Shown here piece by piece: positions 36,449-49,234 of a stretch of DNA of 64,000 nucleotides. The first letter of the stretch is position 1, and each line of letters begins with the position of its first letter. Both the position numbers and the translations under genes were made by a program. Below the pieces are notes generated by a model that was not told where the DNA came from, did no database searches, and worked only from the letters and a program-made list of their open reading frames with translations. Source of the DNA: Polytrichum commune (lineage: Eukaryota > Streptophyta > Polytrichopsida > Polytrichales > Polytrichaceae); NCBI GenBank assembly GCA_950295325.1, contig OX485808.1, forward strand, positions 9,364,501 through 9,428,500, read 5' to 3'.

Positions 36449-38860
36449 TACATAATTTGGCACTCTATGGTGAGGGCGTTTGGGTGTCAATGTAGTCACC
36501 ATTCTAAAGTTTCAAAATGCTCAGTTGTTGAGAATAGCATGTTGAGGGGACATTTTGGGGATGGACTAGGACATTAGTTCATATGCACATATGCAACATG
36601 GAGAGATGGCATGGGTCCAAACTATTGGACCTAATTAGCTATCATGTCAAAGTATCTAGTGGCCCACTTTGGGGTCCAATAAGTGTCGGAATTAATGGAA
36701 GTGGACACTTCTACCTTAAATTATGCAAACCATCCCTTGAAATAATAGTTTAGCGTGGATAGTTATGTTAAATTCAGACAAAATTGAATCATTGTCATTA
36801 GAGCAAGATGCATCTAAACAATTTAGAGTTGGATATTTAACAAAGTAAACACTCGCACGTTCTTGTTATCACCAATCTAGAGGTACCCTTTCCCATCTAA
36901 ACTCTTCCGCACCTTTAAATATGCAACTTAATAGAGAGGAGAGTTTCAACACCTCAATGAGGGATCCATCTATTAATATCTCACAATTATTGATCAAATA
37001 TAATCTTTGCTCTAACTCTTTCTATGTAGGCCCTTGCATGTTGTATAATAATAATTTTGATAATGGGACCCACAACTTCAATTATTCATATATGATGATT
37101 TTTTGGTTGAGCATGATACTCTTGCCCCCAGAAAAAGTTCCTCTCCCACCAAGCGTGAGACCACATTCCTGATAAGTCCTCGCCTTCCCCTCCATGAAAC
37201 TCTTAACTCCTAAGGACCATAAAGCCATATATGGTTTTTCCCACATTCTTCATGAGGTCCATATAGTTGGGCCTAGATATATCATTATAGATTCATAAAA
37301 TTGGAAGGTCGGGGTTCATAAAAGCAATGAGTTTACTTGTTCAAGGAAATGAAAGTACTTTATGATGTATTGATTGGTTTTTTTTTTACCTATTGAAAAA
37401 CATGATGGCATCTCAAGTTATTGAGCATGTTTTAAAACAATGGGGTTGTCTTTTGGCATGGAGGCAAGTACATGTTGATAGGTTTATTTAGAACTAAAAT
37501 GGACCCAAAAATATGATAATAATTATTACTTGTTTAAATATATATATGCAACTTCTTATCTATAGTAGGGTTTCAAGTACTAGAGACATGTGTTTTGAAT
37601 GGACTAGTTTGCTCAAGACAACCCAAATTTGACATGTGCCCATAACAAGTCGAGGAACCACGATAAATATTTTTCAAACGCAAATATTCATATTGTTGCA
37701 CATGGGCTAAACTCGCACACGGAGATCAAGAAGGCAAAATGTTACCTTGGAAAATATATGTAAACCATAAAAAAGGTGACACAAACCGAGGTTGACATAT
37801 GGGCGCACACTTGACCCTCCCACCATTGAAATCTTCACGGTGGAAGTGCCTTCAAATGATGTAATAAAAAAAAATCATGGCCCTCCATACTACTATATTC
37901 AATACATGCAGGTGACTTGAGAAATCATGAACAAACACCCGTTCAACATCGATGCTGAAAACGTGCAAAAATGACACACCATTCTCTTTGCTCTTTCCTT
38001 TAGGGCCGGGTATTTCATGTTTAAGATGTGGCCAAGTTTTTCCTCCTCGCGACTTTGTTTGCTATGCGACCATGTTTTGGGTTAGTTCTACCACTTGACA
38101 TGCCAAGAGATCGCGCATCATATTTGGGTCATGAATATACCATACCAAGGTATGTAATGATAAAATGACATCCCAAGGCTCCAAAGAAGTTATGCTCAAC
38201 ATACTTGACCGTATTTGCACGCCAAGTTAAACTTAATCCATCCATGGAAGAAAGTCATTAGAAGAATAAAGCTATACTTTCGTTAAGGGTATTCTTCTAA
38301 GAAACCATTGAAGATGAAGTTAGCAACAACAAAAGTTCATTATCATGATCTCATTTCTAAGGTTGAACATGCTCATACCTTTACATAAGTTTATCTAGAA
38401 CAATAAGGAAATTAAACGAAGGTCAACGAAATTGCCTAGCCCAATTTACATGCAGGGAATTACCCAATTGAGTCATTTGATACACTAAAATGTACAATCA
38501 TCTTCATCAATACTTAAAAGAATCCAATTGAAAACAATTGGTACAATAATTACAATGAAGAAAATCAACCGAATACAGCATGCAAATACGATCAAGTAGA
38601 GTGAGAATACAGTATTTTATTGACTCAGGATACAATTTCAGTATATAATATCTATGTCTGCATTGTTTATGATCAAAATCCATAACATTTCTCCTTGTCA
38701 TGTCGAGCAAGTCAATTAGAAATTGGTGGCACTAGCTATCATATATGCTAGTGCACTCGCGTTATTTGGGTCAAAAGTGATACTGTCAGTGGACTGTTTG
38801 AGGAGGACGTAAATCCCCATGGTAATTAACCCACACTAATTAGGCAAAACAGTGTAGCAG
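34976..38860. other. non-coding stretch with a TA/CA microsatellite
   Basis: About 36410-36450 is (TA)n(CA)n. The rest is AT-rich DNA with no frame above 103 codons and none with a domain. Confidence 0.5.
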
Positions 38861-39099
38861 TCGGTTCCCCTGGAAGTCTCTTAAAAGGCAGGCCCACGCC
38901 TCTCCACTTGCGAGGTCTGTGGCGGAATCATTGACTCCTGGAAATAGATGAGCAGACATTTGGGAACCACAGTAACTTACACTCGTTCGTGCTTATCCTT
39001 TCACTGTGTACTATGTTTGGGATGGCCGGGATTCCATGCCCCACAAAAATAATCTACTGTAACTGGGTCCGACCTACTCATCATTCTGCAATAATAGAA

Positions 39100-39890
39100 T
39101 AGTGTATTTAGTGTCATTTGGTATTTCATGTCACTGTGGTAGCTTTTCCAATGATATTTCTTATGAAAAATTTCACAAGTATTGTCGTCCCAACTTCCGT
39201 TTACTTCATCCAAATGCCAGTTATATATAAGAACCAAGTCTGGTGTAGTCTGCATCCGGAACGTTTCTAATATGAAACACTGTCATGGGTGATTGAAAAT
39301 TTCGATGGAAAGTCACTTACTAAGTGACAATAATAACAACATGGTAAATCTATAATGCCTAGATTTCTCTACAAGGAATGATGAATAAATGTTAGGTTCA
39401 CATTTAGTGTTGGTGACACTACATAAAATATTTAGCGTACTTCTCTTTGAAACTACATTGTTCATGGTTTTTAGTGTCACATAGATTGTTTGCAAAGGGC
39501 CTAAACTAGGTGCCTAGAGGTCTCAAAGTGTCACGCCCGCTAATTGTCAATATGATTCCAATCGTCAACATAAGTAACTTCTTTAAGTGAAAGAATATCT
39601 ACACTATGAAGTTTGGATGACATTTTTTCCTAAATAAGGCTATAAATATTGTCATCCCAAATTACTTTTAGCCCATCCAAATGCCAAGTATTGGAACAAA
39701 GTGTGGTACACTCTACATCCCAACATTTATGTGATGAGACATTATCAAACATGATTGGAATTTGGATGACAAATCACTTAGTGAGTGAATGGAATTACAA
39801 CATTGATAGTCCATGATGACCAAATGTTTTTATAAGGAATGACAAATAATTGTAGGGTTACAATTAGTGTTGGTGACACTACACGGGCAG
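39100..39890. repeat. diverged tandem duplication of about 480 bp
   Basis: 39160-39425 resembles 39640-39885: shared landmarks are ATTGTCRTCCCAA, CATCCAAATGCCA, GTCACTTA.TRAGTGA and TTAGTGTTGGTGACACTAC. Confidence 0.6.
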
Positions 39891-40946
39891 TTTACAATTA
39901 GTATTGAGAAAGACAAATAGAATTGGAGAGTGTAGTGTGTTTGACATAAAAAGATTCTCTCCTCCCCCGAGGATCCCTTCATGCCAAAGGGCACTACACT
40001 AAATCTTGTATATAGCGTCACTTACCAATCAAAATTATGCAACGCTATGTCCATTTGTTAAATATCTCATATTCTATCAACAAATGCCAGATTGGTTGTT
40101 TGGACATAATAGAACATGAACTTTACTTGGTAAAAACAATTCATGAATACTGTGTAACTCCAAACAGTAAGTGATAGTAAAAAAAACATCTCTCTCTCTC
40201 TCTCTCTAGGCAGGCTGGTAACTCTGAACTTGCAAGGTGTGTGTGCCGGAATCATTGAGTCCCGGAAGAGATGACCGACTTTTAATTTGGGACTTAGATT
40301 CGGTTCGTGCTTATTTTCTTCTCAGTCTGTACTATGTTTGGGATGCGTTACCATGCAACATATGATAATCTAATGGCACCGGGTCTGAGGTAGATGGGTC
40401 TTGATGGTTACTTTTCCCAACTATATATGGTAGGAACACGGAAAACACTTAAAAATAAGTTGATTCGGCCAGAAAGAGTGGATTGAAATCTGTGCATTGT
40501 TTTAGAAAGACGGAGTCAGTGTGTACCACAGTCTGGGGAGTTTTATACAAAAATCGGTACATTTCCGATCTTTTATAAAGACATTCGGATTTTTTTTTCT
40601 TTTCTCGGAAGCTACCTAAATCCAATTTTTATTCTCGGTTAAAAACCGATATTTAACTTTACCATTCGGTAGTTTTCCGACTTTCTGAATTTCATTTCGG
40701 TATGTTTCCAAAGATTTGTATTGTATGTCGGATTTGTTTTTTTAAATATTGTAAAAAAAATCGGTGTTATGCTTTTAAAGGGTTGAATTTGTGTTGATAG
40801 AAAATGCAAGTATCCTTGGAAAGATTTGAACCTTGCCAAGCCCCCACCAACTTGGGGCCAAGGATTTAACCTTTGAAAAATATATAAATCCAAAAATGGT
40901 TCATACATTATTTAGAGGCTAGTTAGTACAACAATACATGCAACTT

Positions 40947-41186
40947 TTAAACATCTGTATCCTCAGAATTAGAAAACATAGTTGAACTTACTGAACAAGA
41001 TGCATCACTTGCAGAAGACACATAACGTGAAGGATTAACATATAAAAACCGGTATTTGGTTCCAATTTTCCACAAATGAATTGCCATTTCAATAATATTA
41101 TCAAAGTTTTCATTTGGTCCCTCTAAAGCAATTCTAAGCATAGCTTCCAAATTTTTACTTGCAAGTTTGTTTCTCACTCGTGTTTT
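40947..41186 (-). pseudogene. C-terminal fragment of a hAT-type transposase
   Basis: The frame reads VRNKLASKNLEAMLRIALEG and then FDNIIEMAIHLWKIGTKYRF, which resembles the C-terminal dimerisation region of hAT-family and ZNF862-like proteins (RNRL..KNLEALLRI..NGP). No other part of the transposase is visible. Confidence 0.5.
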
Positions 41187-41472
41187 TATTAAATTTTGGA
41201 CACTAAATCCTAAACCCTAAACACTAAACTTCATCCCACGCTTTGTACTTCACGGCGCCATGCACAAGACGGAGAAGAGAAGCTCTGTACTTCATAGCGC
41301 CATGCACAAAATTGCAGTGTGATGTCACTGTGAAGTCTCAAAATCGCTGTGAGAGATCCAAGAGATTCAAGAATCGTTGTGAGAGATTCAAAAGATCCAA
41401 GAGACGAGCATTGGTTCCGCACAAGTTTGTTTCCTACTCTTCAAGACTTATCTACAAGATTTCAAGAGATTC

Positions 41473-41760
41473 ACGACCTCCGAAACAGATGTCTTCGACT
41501 GGATCGCCGCACCAAACTGGACCTTCACCCTGGACCTCCGAAAGAGATGTCTCCAACTGGATCGCAGTGGATCGCCGCACCAAACTGGACCTTCACCCTG
41601 GACCTCCGAAAGAGATGTCTCCAACTGGATCGCAGTGGATCGCCGCACCAAACTGGACCTTCACCTTGGACCTCCGAAACAGATGTCACCAATTGGATCG
41701 CATGTGGATCGCCGCACCGAACTGGACCTCTGAAGCAAATGTCTCCAACTAGATCGCAGG
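41473..41760. repeat. 68-bp tandem array, four units
   Basis: GGATCGCCGCACCAAACTGG recurs with CCGC at 41507, 41575, 41643 and 41712. The repeat keeps several frames open on both strands; these are not independent genes. Confidence 0.85.
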
Positions 41761-42607
41761 TGGATGCAAAAACAAACAGAAGCGGAAGAGCAGTAGCGAA
41801 AGAACACAAAGAGAAATCCCAGTAGAGGAGTGAGAGGAGTGAGACACTTTGCACAAGGGACTCAAACTCCTTATACTCGTGAGAGAGGGTCCTTGGGTGC
41901 TTAGAGCCTCAAAACCCTAATCAACCTAGTGAACGGAACCAACCCTAAATTAATTAACCTCCATGGTTCTTGACCTTATGAGTCATGACTCTAGTATTAC
42001 CCTAGTAGAAATTTCCGCCCTATCCCTAGTCCCTTCGGCTACTTGCCTAAAATTTTAAAATTGGCTTGGTAAATATCCTAAAATATGATGCCTCAACCGA
42101 CTATATTGCCGATCTTTTCTCATTTGAACCGGTCAATTTCCGACCTTAACAATTTTAAGTCGGTACCCCGTCTGAATCATTGCGAACTCATTCAGAAATC
42201 TCCAAAAACATTCGGCTAGCTCGTAACTAAAGTTCGGTACTCCCCGTTCATTGGTGTGTACTGTATGTTTGACACATTTCATTTCACATTCAATTTCAAA
42301 TTTGAAGTGTCACGTGATATTTTCAAGAACTAAATTGAATGGCAATTGACATTCTTCCTAAAATGTCACCTCGTTATCACATGCCTAGAAGTACGTGTCA
42401 TGTCCATTTTTAACGTGTCAATTGACATGTGGTTTTTTCTTTACAAGTCGCACTACATGTCAATTTCTAAATTGTGCATGTCAATTGATGTGTATTTCTT
42501 TTGTGTTTGAAAGTATTTATGTGTGCAAGTTTTTATGTGTGAAATGTCAAAAACTTGCAAATATTTGTCGAAAATACATGCATGATGAAGTCTAAGCCAT
42601 AGCCCAC

Positions 42608-42850
42608 CACATTCTATGGACCAAACAAAACGTAACATTACAAAGCGTCGGATTGTACATTAGAATCTCAAGCAACGAAATTGTCGACCAACTAGCAAAC
42701 AAAGGAACCATCCACAATAAACATGTCCCGACACCCCACATCCATAAAGCAAACACAATACCTTATTGGCTCAACAAAATCCTAATAGGCAAACACCAAG
42801 GAGGAATCTATAACCTCCAAACATACATAAATAAATGCCAGCAAGAATAA
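42608..42850 (+). pseudogene. RNase H fragment of a LINE
   Basis: The frame contains ISSNEIVDQLANKGT, matching the GNExADxLAxxGT motif at the end of the RNase H domain in plant non-LTR retrotransposons, and stops at 42850. The rest of the element is not seen nearby. Confidence 0.6.
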
Positions 42851-44614
42851 GCACTATGAACCGCAAAAACTAATTCACCTACATCAAGAAATGAATGTCT
42901 TTTGAGGAAATTCATCAAAAGCTCTCAAACCACTTGTAGTTTAGGTTTTTGCTAGCACTTGACTCAACAAGGAAAAACAAATCAAGGTATTAGGTCTCAA
43001 GGAAGATTGGTATAGTGTTTATACCGGTCAATTATCACATTGGGATAGGAAAGCTATAACAACCTACGGTTTTTCACTTTTAATTTCCTCTTAACAAGGT
43101 TGATTATGCTCTCTCTCTCTCTCTATATACTTTGTTTTACCTTAACCATAGATAAACTGAACTAGCAACTTACTTTAAACCCAAGGTAAAGTTACTTTAG
43201 GGTTAGGGAAACCTCACCTAACAAATATCCACCATAGATCTGCGAATGGGCATCTATGGCTACAAGGGATTACCTAAATCTATATTAAGAGGGAACGTCT
43301 AGTAGGACCTCCTCTTATTGTTTAAACTGAGGATGTTGTTTACCCTAAGTAACTTTTGGGTTTAGTGTAAGTGAGGCATAACAATGGAGCTGGGAGGTGT
43401 ATGTAACCCAACTCTCACCTTGTGTGCACAGAGTTCATATGGCTAAGGAACAGTTAGAATACCTCATGCAAAAATATGTTTGTGCTGTACATTGTTGTGT
43501 GACATAGATAACAATTGGGTTCTATTGTTATTCACCTCGTGTGCGTTACTAACCCTCTCTTTGGATTTGGTTGGTGGCATGGGCACAGGTGAGGCAGACC
43601 CTTCACAAGTATGACAACGTCTTTAGGTTTTGCATATCAACTTCTATCAAATAATATGTGTACTTAGGACCCAAACATTCTTTGATTAGGAATGTTGAAC
43701 TACTTGTATGGCAATGATGAAACTTTGAAGTAGATATGGGTTAGATATATACTTGAGAATGATATGTTACGGATATGAAATACTTTAGGGTATATGTATT
43801 GGTGATATAGTATGGGAAAACCATAGTAGCAGTAGTTTACTTATGGTTATTTACCTTTTTACCAAGAAAAGACATTGACCTTGATAGGATGATTGCTAAG
43901 CCAATGCACGGCTGTGGGAAATGAACCCACCCACCCTCCCGGGTTTTGTAAGGAACATAGGTATGCAAAAGAATGGAATGGCCTCTTGTTAAGAGGATGT
44001 GTTGCACAAGGACTAAGTTTGAAAGTAAGCTTAGCCATAAGCAAGAAAAGCCCAGCTCTCTCTCTCTCTTGATCAAGGCTATGATATTAAACACTTTGTG
44101 ATTATAAACTTTCACATTAGTCAACTAAAAATTGTTTTCTTTACAAATAGATGACAATACAATCAAGAGATCCTACATATACATACATGGAAAACGGTCA
44201 TACTTTCCATACCAGATTTGTAACGAGGATGTAGATGAAAGGTGCAAACTAACCATGATTACAACTGTGATCACGTCTGTAACCCATGGTAAATAATAGG
44301 GTTTGGAAAAACTTTCCATAGGTAAGAACTCCAATATAAACCCCTAACCCTAAAGGAAGCCTCCTTTTCTTACCATTCATGCAAGCGCAAGGTGAGGGGA
44401 CTTTGTGCATACTCACTAGAACAGTTGATACGTGTGGAAAGTGAGAGAAACTAGGACGAATCACCAAGAGGAGTATTCTACTTGGAGTAACCTAGTCATG
44501 GCCAAGGATCAGGTTTGAATACCCATATGTCATTTGGCAATGAGTGGTATAATTTGAAATACTACAATACATTTGATGTTGTTTATATGTGTGCGACATG
44601 GATAACAACTGGGT
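42851..44614. repeat. copies of a non-coding repeat family
   Basis: Shared landmarks recur here, around 46665-46760, 48750-48850, 49850-50300 and 50790-50880: GACATRGATAACAAYTGGG, GGCATGGGCACAGGTGAGGC..CCCTTCACA, and CCCACCCACCC followed by GGCCTCT..AGAGG. No coding capacity is visible. Named families are not recognisable from sequence alone. Confidence 0.6.
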
Positions 44615-44619
44615 CCTGT

Positions 44620-46659
44620 AAAACCAATTTTTTGGCTATCGCCTAGCCAAAGTTGGCCATTTTCGAATTTTGATGAGATTCATCTGGCTATTAGCCACTG
44701 GAGGCCATCCAGTGTGAAAAGGAAGGGCTATCGTTGTTGCGGAAACGGTTACAAGGCTAACCGACTGTCTCTCTCTCTCTCAGCACTATTAGGAGAGGAC
44801 AGCCAAGGTAGAAGGCATGCTATTATTACTTTTGAAATCAGGCATAGTCTTGGAAAGATAGCAATAGGCTGATAGAGCATCAACGCTCAGTGATTGAGGT
44901 TGAATGCAATTAGGCAGACTCCGAGTGGGATACTCGAGGGAAAGATAGCAATAGGCAAATGAGGAACCGAGAGATTCGGTGTATTGTGATTGAGAACACT
45001 AAAATGTGGAATATAGCATTTTGATAAGCAATAATCTTGCAGTGTGTGTGCAATGCAATGTTGGTGATGGTAATGACTGTTTGAATGAGAGCAAGTTGTT
45101 TTGAATGGGATGACATTTTAGTAATGACTGGAATAAGTGATGAGAGTTAGTCTTAGTCTGAAATTAATGTCGATAAGGCAAGTTGAGCAGTGAAGCATAT
45201 TGGTGATAGTCAAGAACATTGAAATAAACAAATAATTCACCAAGAAGGTAGAGTAGTCTAAGAGTAAAATCTGGAGTGTAATTGATTCGTGGGTGATGAC
45301 TGATGAGTTAACTGGAGCAAGTTTGTGTCAGAAATTCTGAGTATGACTACTGAGAGGCTAAGTTGAGAGTAAGAATTTCTATTATGGTGATAGGCTGACG
45401 AAGAAGGAGAAGAGTCTGAAAGAGTAGTGTCTGGAGAGTTCAACATTGTCTGAGGATATTTGCAATAACCTGTGGAAGGCAATGGCCGAGAGCATACGGA
45501 ATAGTCAAAAGGGCAAGTAGATTCAATGAGACTGGGAGAGTCTTGGGTCTAGACCAGTGAGTGTACCTTGGGTGATCGCCTGAGAGATTACAAAGTCATG
45601 TAAATCCGGAACGGGAAGTAAAAGTCTTGGCGATGAGCAAGAGCCTATTCGCCATGATCTGAGAGTCCGTGAGAAGAAGACGAGTTGCTTGAGAGGGGCG
45701 ATCGCCTGTTCATTAACAAAATGGCCATATCATCAGCAGTAGGCTGAAGTCTAAGAGAGATCGTGAAAGGAGAGGAAGAGGCCAATAGTCTGAGAAGGAA
45801 CGGCTATATGAGAGAAGCTTGTGAAGAGCGAGGCCATTAACCAGAGAGAGATTAGGAGGCCATAGCCATGAGCAAAGGCGGAAGCCCAAGAGTCAGAGAT
45901 AGACGTACCCGGCAGTTACCTAGGTAAGGGTATAGCCTGGGTAGGGCCATTGAGCTGAGAGAGAGAGGATGTGAGAAGTCAGTAACATGTAGGCTATAGG
46001 CTGCCAAGACGTTACCAAGAAGGAGGAGACATTACCATCAAAGAGTAAGATTATACCTTGTGCAAGTTCTTAGTAAACAACAACAGACTAAAAGCTTTAA
46101 CACATGATATCGCCTAGCTTGTCGTGCGTTGTTTTATGTATTGACAATGTGGATGCTTTTGAGATGAGTTGCCAGGTTTACCGGATAAGTGGAGGTGATG
46201 GCTATTAGCTCTGCGACACTTGCATGATGGTTGTAAGTTGATTAAAGAAGGAATTAAATTGTTGAATTACCGCAATTGTGATTTATGATGAGCAAAGACT
46301 ACGCGGTTACAAAAAGACATTATCCCGGACTTTGTCCTGACTATGAGCCATTGACCACTTGCCAAGCTTTTGAGCTTCACGACTGAATTAGGTCCGAGCT
46401 TTAGAGTGATAGCACCTACCTTGAAGATAGGACAGACAACACTCACTACGGAACCATCACGAATGAATTAATAAGAGGAAGGAACAAAAATGGGATAAGT
46501 TAATATTGAAGAGAGTAAAGAATGAGAATCACCCTAAAATGTTATTAAGAACCTTAATCCAATGTGACATTAACCCTTATAGACACTATCTCAGTCTTCC
46601 TGGAGACTTAGTTCCCTGGGTTTTGTTATTTTGAGCCATAGCAAAAACTTACTACATAA
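44620..46659. mobile_element. 2.04-kb insertion with CCTGT flanks
   Basis: A copy of the repeat family is interrupted here: ACAACTGGGTCCTGT on the left joins TGTTATTTACCTCATG on the right exactly as in the uninterrupted copy at 43508-43540. CCTGT occurs on both sides (44615-44619 and 46660-46664), a 5-bp target duplication. The insert is GA-rich, starts AAAACCAATTTTTTGG, ends TACTACATAA, and has no TG...CA ends, no clear inverted repeat and no coding frame. A solo LTR with unusual ends or a non-coding element are options. Confidence 0.6.
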
Positions 46660-46856
46660 CCTGTTGTTATTTACCTCATGTACATAACTAATCCTCAAAT
46701 GTTTGTTGATTGGTTGCATGGGCACATGTGAGGCAAGCCCTTCACACTCTCAATACGAGGATGTATTGTGATTATGACATTTTAAGCAGTTCTATGGGTT
46801 GATGTTACTAGGGACTTTTCCTTTGTAAGCACTCCATACACGTGGTGGAGTAGATA

Positions 46857-48489
46857 CAGTGACTGCCAAAATTGAGTACGAAAAAACCTAGTCTACCTTT
46901 AGCCATTCATATTTTATAATTTATTGCATTTAATGCTAAATCAGTTGATGGCTCAAGTATACATGCATGTAAATGATGTGGCTACCAAATTACAAGTCCA
47001 ACAATGCAAGATAATTTGAGAAAGATCTAGATCAAAGTAAATTAGCTCCAAAACTCAGTTATGCTCACACTTGGATTACGCAATGAATGCTACAAATCTG
47101 ACATGTACAAGTGGTTTTTTGGGTCCGATTTTTTGGGTGGGCACGTTCTTGGCCTTCACATTTATAATTGTGTCCCCATTCAGTGCACATCATGTATGCA
47201 AATTGAGCAAAATGGTTTCATTGAGGTCTCTCTCTGCTGCTGGTAGAAAGCAAATAGAAGAAGCTACTTTAGAGAAGTTGAGGAGGGGTGAAAGTACTAG
47301 AAATGTTGCTAGAGACTTACAGGTATCCCAAAGTTGGGTTGCACAATTTCGTAAGCAACATTTGAGTGAATTGAGTGATGTCAATCACAGTTTTGGTGGC
47401 AGGCCACAGGTGTACAGTGCAGCTGATCGTAGAGCTTGTGTGAGAGAAATCACTGTGGGTGGCTTAGAAACTGCACACAAAGTTGGAAATTACTTGAGAG
47501 AAGAGCTTCATGTTGGTATGAGCGATAGTACTGTGAGGAGAGTGTTACGAAAAACAAGTTTGAAATGTAAAGTGAAGCAAAAGAAACCAAAGCTCACACT
47601 TCTTCAAATTAAGGGACGATTGGAATTTGCTAGACGTCATTGCCATTGGACTGATGATGATTGGGATCGTGTAGTATTCTCCGATGAAACAAAAATCAAC
47701 CGATTTTGCTCTGATGGTCGCAGTTGGGTGTTGGTTTCGTGATGGACAGAGTAGAAGTGTTGGAATGGTGCAACAAACTGTCAAGTTTGGAGGGGGGGGG
47801 AGTGATGATGTGGGGTTGCATGACTCCGAGTGGCCCTAGTATGATGTGTAGGATTGAGGGAAGAATGGATCAGTACATGTATAGAGAAATTTTAGAGTGA
47901 GAGTTGATTCATATGCTGCATGCATACAATTTGGATCCTGCCAATTTGATTTTTCAACATGATAATGACCCAAAACATACATCCAAGAGTGTGTGCCGTT
48001 GGCTGAATTCGCAAGAATTTATTGTTTTGAAGTGGCCGGCGCAATCTCCAGACTTGAATCCGATCGAACATTTGTGGGCAACTTTAAAACGTCGACTAAA
48101 CCAATATGAGAGACCTCCCAAAGGAATGTTAGAATTGTGGGAGCGTGTTGAGGATTGTTGGGCTTCAATTACTCCCAATGAGTGTAAGAACTTGTATAGG
48201 AGCATGCCTAAGCGCATTGCAGTTGTTATAGCTGCTAAGGGCAGGTGGACAAATTTTTAACTTTGTTCCAGCTTGTGTGAGCAAAACTGAGTTTTGGATT
48301 GAACTTCACTTTACTTTTTGTTTGTACATGCATACTTGTGTGTAATAGGCCTCAATTCCCATGGAAGTACAACTGATTGCAATGTTAATCCTATGCAATT
48401 TATGGTTTCATTCTTGGTGCATCCAATTTCCTTACATTGTTTGTTGAATTTCAATATGTTGTGTTTGTACTCAGTTTTGGCAGTCACTG
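46857..48489 (+). mobile_element. Tc1-like transposon (DD34E), full-length
   Basis: Terminal inverted repeats begin CAGTGACTGCCAAAA; including the TA target site they match at 24 of 25 positions between 46855-46879 and 48467-48491. TA duplications are at 46855-46856 and 48490-48491. One transposase gene fills the interior. Length (1633 bp) and layout are those of Tc1 elements. Confidence 0.95.
47212..48260 (+). pseudogene. Tc1-like transposase, three lesions
   Basis: The N-terminus has a helix-turn-helix (IEEATLEKLRRGESTRNVAR) and a second DNA-binding part (STVRRVLRKTSLK). The catalytic triad is present: VVFSDET, QHDNDPKHTS and PDLNPIEHLW, with 34 residues between the last two acids (DD34E). 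Lesions are a one-base shift near 47730, another at the G9 run 47792-47800, and an in-frame TGA at 47898-47900. Otherwise the frame is close to full length, so inactivation is recent or partly sequence error. ATG 47212 is chosen because the Tc1-type helix starts just after it. Confidence 0.9.
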
Positions 48490-48491
48490 TA

Positions 48492-49234
48492 TGTGTACTT
48501 TGTAGTGAAGCAAGAAGATAGGTGATTAAACCTCAAAGGTATGGGGCAATCAAACTTAAACATTTGTTGTTGGCTACCATGTTATTACGGAAACCCTAAG
48601 TAAGGTACATAGTCTTGCAAAGCAAAGTGAGTTATAACACAAAATATCCAGGTTATACAACACATAGATAAGCATGATTACAAACAACTACACTATGCAA
48701 AATGCTATTGTGTTACCAAGTAGGAAGATGCCATGTAAATAGAAAGAGTCTTGTGGAAGTTCCCACCCACCCACCCTTGTATTGTAATGAAGAAGTTATT
48801 GAAGGATTTGGCCTCTGAAAAGAGGAAGTTCAAACTTTGTAAAAGTTTTGAAAAGTCAGTTGTATATATATATATATATATATATTGCCTTTGAGATATA
48901 ATTAAATGTAACTGTTACGAACCTCTCACCTGTTGACAGTTGGTTTCACGACAACAATATCTCAAAGTAAAGAATTGAAACAAACACAATTTATTTCTTC
49001 CTCTAAGTACAATCCGAGACCAAGTAAGTTTTGGTCAAAGAAGCTCTACCACCCGACCATAGGAGAGAGAGCTAACAATCAAAAAGCCCCTCTCTCCTCC
49101 CCCGAGCTTCCTCTTATGCCAAAGGCACTACTTTTACTTTCTATCTTTACATATAGTAAAAGTATTCTATTCATAGCTCTATCTTCTAGTTCTACTATGA
49201 ATCTTCTATCTTTGGTTCTTCTCAAACCTTCTTC
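48492..49234. other. non-coding, includes a TA microsatellite
   Basis: Contains a repeat-family copy (48750-48850) and a (TA)n run at about 48864-48886. No gene is seen. Confidence 0.5.

Larger units (their letters stand above)
34849..40345. repeat. dispersed repeat in three copies
   Basis: A block of about 120-150 bp recurs at about 34849-34975, 38900-39030 and 40205-40350: CTTGCGAGGT..GGAATCATTGACTCCCGG..CTGTACTATGTTTGGGATG. All are in the plus orientation and diverged. The family is unnamed; copies lack obvious terminal repeats. Confidence 0.7.
40517..42263. mobile_element. hAT-like element relic (boundaries tentative)
   Basis: Possible ends are CAGTGTGTACC...GGGGAGT at 40517 and, inverted, CAGTACACACC...GGGGAGT ending at 42263 (16 of 25 positions). 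Both flanks inside carry many TTCGG/CCGAT/CGGTA motifs in both orientations, as subterminal repeats of hAT or CACTA elements do. I find no 8-bp target duplication, so the exact ends are unsure. It includes a fragment of hAT-type coding sequence. Confidence 0.4.

Noticed and set aside
41243-41825. Two overlapping plus-strand frames of about 160 codons and minus-strand frames
   Set aside because: Products of the 68-bp minisatellite; no domain and open on both strands.
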